This document shows positions 14,826 to 15,148 of a stretch of 15,148 nt of DNA, piece after piece. The position numbers and the translations under genes were made by a program. Positions within the stretch are counted from its first letter, which is position 1. The number at the start of each line of letters is the position of its first letter. The stretch spans positions 1-15,148 of the forward strand of contig CAMKAR010000013.1 in the NCBI GenBank assembly GCA_946410535.1. The letters are read 5' to 3'. Under the pieces are notes generated by a model, which worked only from the letters and a program-made list of their open reading frames with translations, had not been told where the DNA came from and searched no databases. The stretch comes from an uncultured Bacteroidales bacterium. GTDB taxonomy: Bacteria; Bacteroidota; Bacteroidia; Bacteroidales; F082.

Positions 14826-14847
14826 TCGTAGTCAAATAGAAATCCAT

Positions 14848-15148
14848 ATGATAGAGAATATTTATCAGCATTTCCAAAAAGCATACAAAGTCTCCACCGA
14901 CAGCCGAAAGATTGAAGACGGTGCCGTTTTCTTCGCCCTCAAAGGCGAGAACTTCGATGCCAACGACTTCGCCCTGCAAGTGGCGGAAGAAGGCAAGGCA
15001 AGTCTCGTCGTCGCCGACCGCAACGACCTGCCCAAACATGAGCGCATCCTCATCGTCGACGACACGCTGAAAGCCTTGCAGCAATTGGCGCAATACCACC
15101 GCCAACAGATGAAAGCCACCGTGATCGGCATCACCGGCACCAACGGCA
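14848..15148 (+). CDS. murF: UDP-N-acetylmuramoyl-tripeptide--D-Ala-D-Ala ligase MurF (partial, N-terminal 100 residues)
   Basis: The frame from the ATG at 14848 is open to the window end and gives about 100 residues. Seen: STDSRKIEDGAVFFALKGEN (16-35), the Mur-ligase N-terminal UDP-MurNAc-peptide-binding motif; the acidic/hydrophobic pattern of the MurE/MurF N-domain; and GITGTNG (94-100), the start of the Mur ligase ATP-binding P-loop. The P-loop begins much earlier than in MurC, MurD or a typical MurE with its longer N-domain, which favours MurF. Known reaction: ATP-dependent addition of D-Ala-D-Ala to the UDP-MurNAc-tripeptide in the cytoplasm, the last cytoplasmic amino-acid addition in peptidoglycan precursor synthesis. 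It follows gldJ in the same direction but is separated by a terminator and an inverted repeat, so it is probably expressed independently. The C-terminal two thirds lie outside the window. Confidence 0.88.
   Translation, partial: MIENIYQHFQKAYKVSTDSRKIEDGAVFFALKGENFDANDFALQVAEEGKASLVVADRNDLPKHERILIVDDTLKALQQLAQYHRQQMKATVIGITGTNG

Noticed and set aside
14752..15105. 117-codon minus-strand frame at the right end
   Set aside because: It overlaps the murF 5' end, where the plus-strand frame shows STDSRK and GITGTNG, and it runs through the inverted repeat.

Overview
The window looks like chromosomal DNA from a Bacteroidota bacterium, most probably order Bacteroidales. Three things point there: a type IX secretion system (T9SS) locus, Bacteroidota-type promoter elements (-7 boxes matching TAnnTTTG), and no clear Shine-Dalgarno sequences before the starts. 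Base composition is moderate and coding density is high. I saw no tRNA, rRNA, CRISPR array, insertion sequence or phage gene. No genus can be assigned safely.

Left part (1-2592, minus strand): a tight three-gene operon. It is read as a membrane steroid 5-alpha-reductase homologue (SRD5A family), a 3-nt gap, an Old Yellow Enzyme-type NADH:flavin oxidoreductase, an ATGA overlap, and a short-chain dehydrogenase that runs off the window edge. This set (5AR, candidate 5BR, candidate 3-HSDH) matches the gene cluster recalled for isoallo-bile-acid/steroid reduction in some gut Bacteroidales. It is the most metabolically interesting part of the window. Substrates cannot be read from sequence.

Middle (2669-3863, plus strand): a GT4-family glycosyltransferase transcribed divergently from the reductase operon. 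Its 3' end converges on a small lipoprotein gene, with a short hairpin between them.

Right part (3874-15148): a T9SS locus. On the minus strand, in transcription order, are a full-length PorU-type C25 sortase (1287 aa), a second C25/PorU-like protein (1143 aa) overlapping it by ATGA, the outer-membrane shuttle PorV, and a small lipoprotein. Divergent from them on the plus strand is a GldJ-like SUMF1-fold lipoprotein with a good terminator. After an elaborate GC-rich inverted repeat comes the 5' end of murF. GldJ helps form the periplasmic/outer-membrane T9SS ring, PorV receives cargo at the outer membrane, and PorU cleaves the C-terminal signal domain and attaches cargo to the surface. The unusual element is the tandem pair of PorU-type proteins. 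Both keep the catalytic His and Cys and both carry C-terminal secretion-domain-like tails, but only the first has the extra N-terminal domain.
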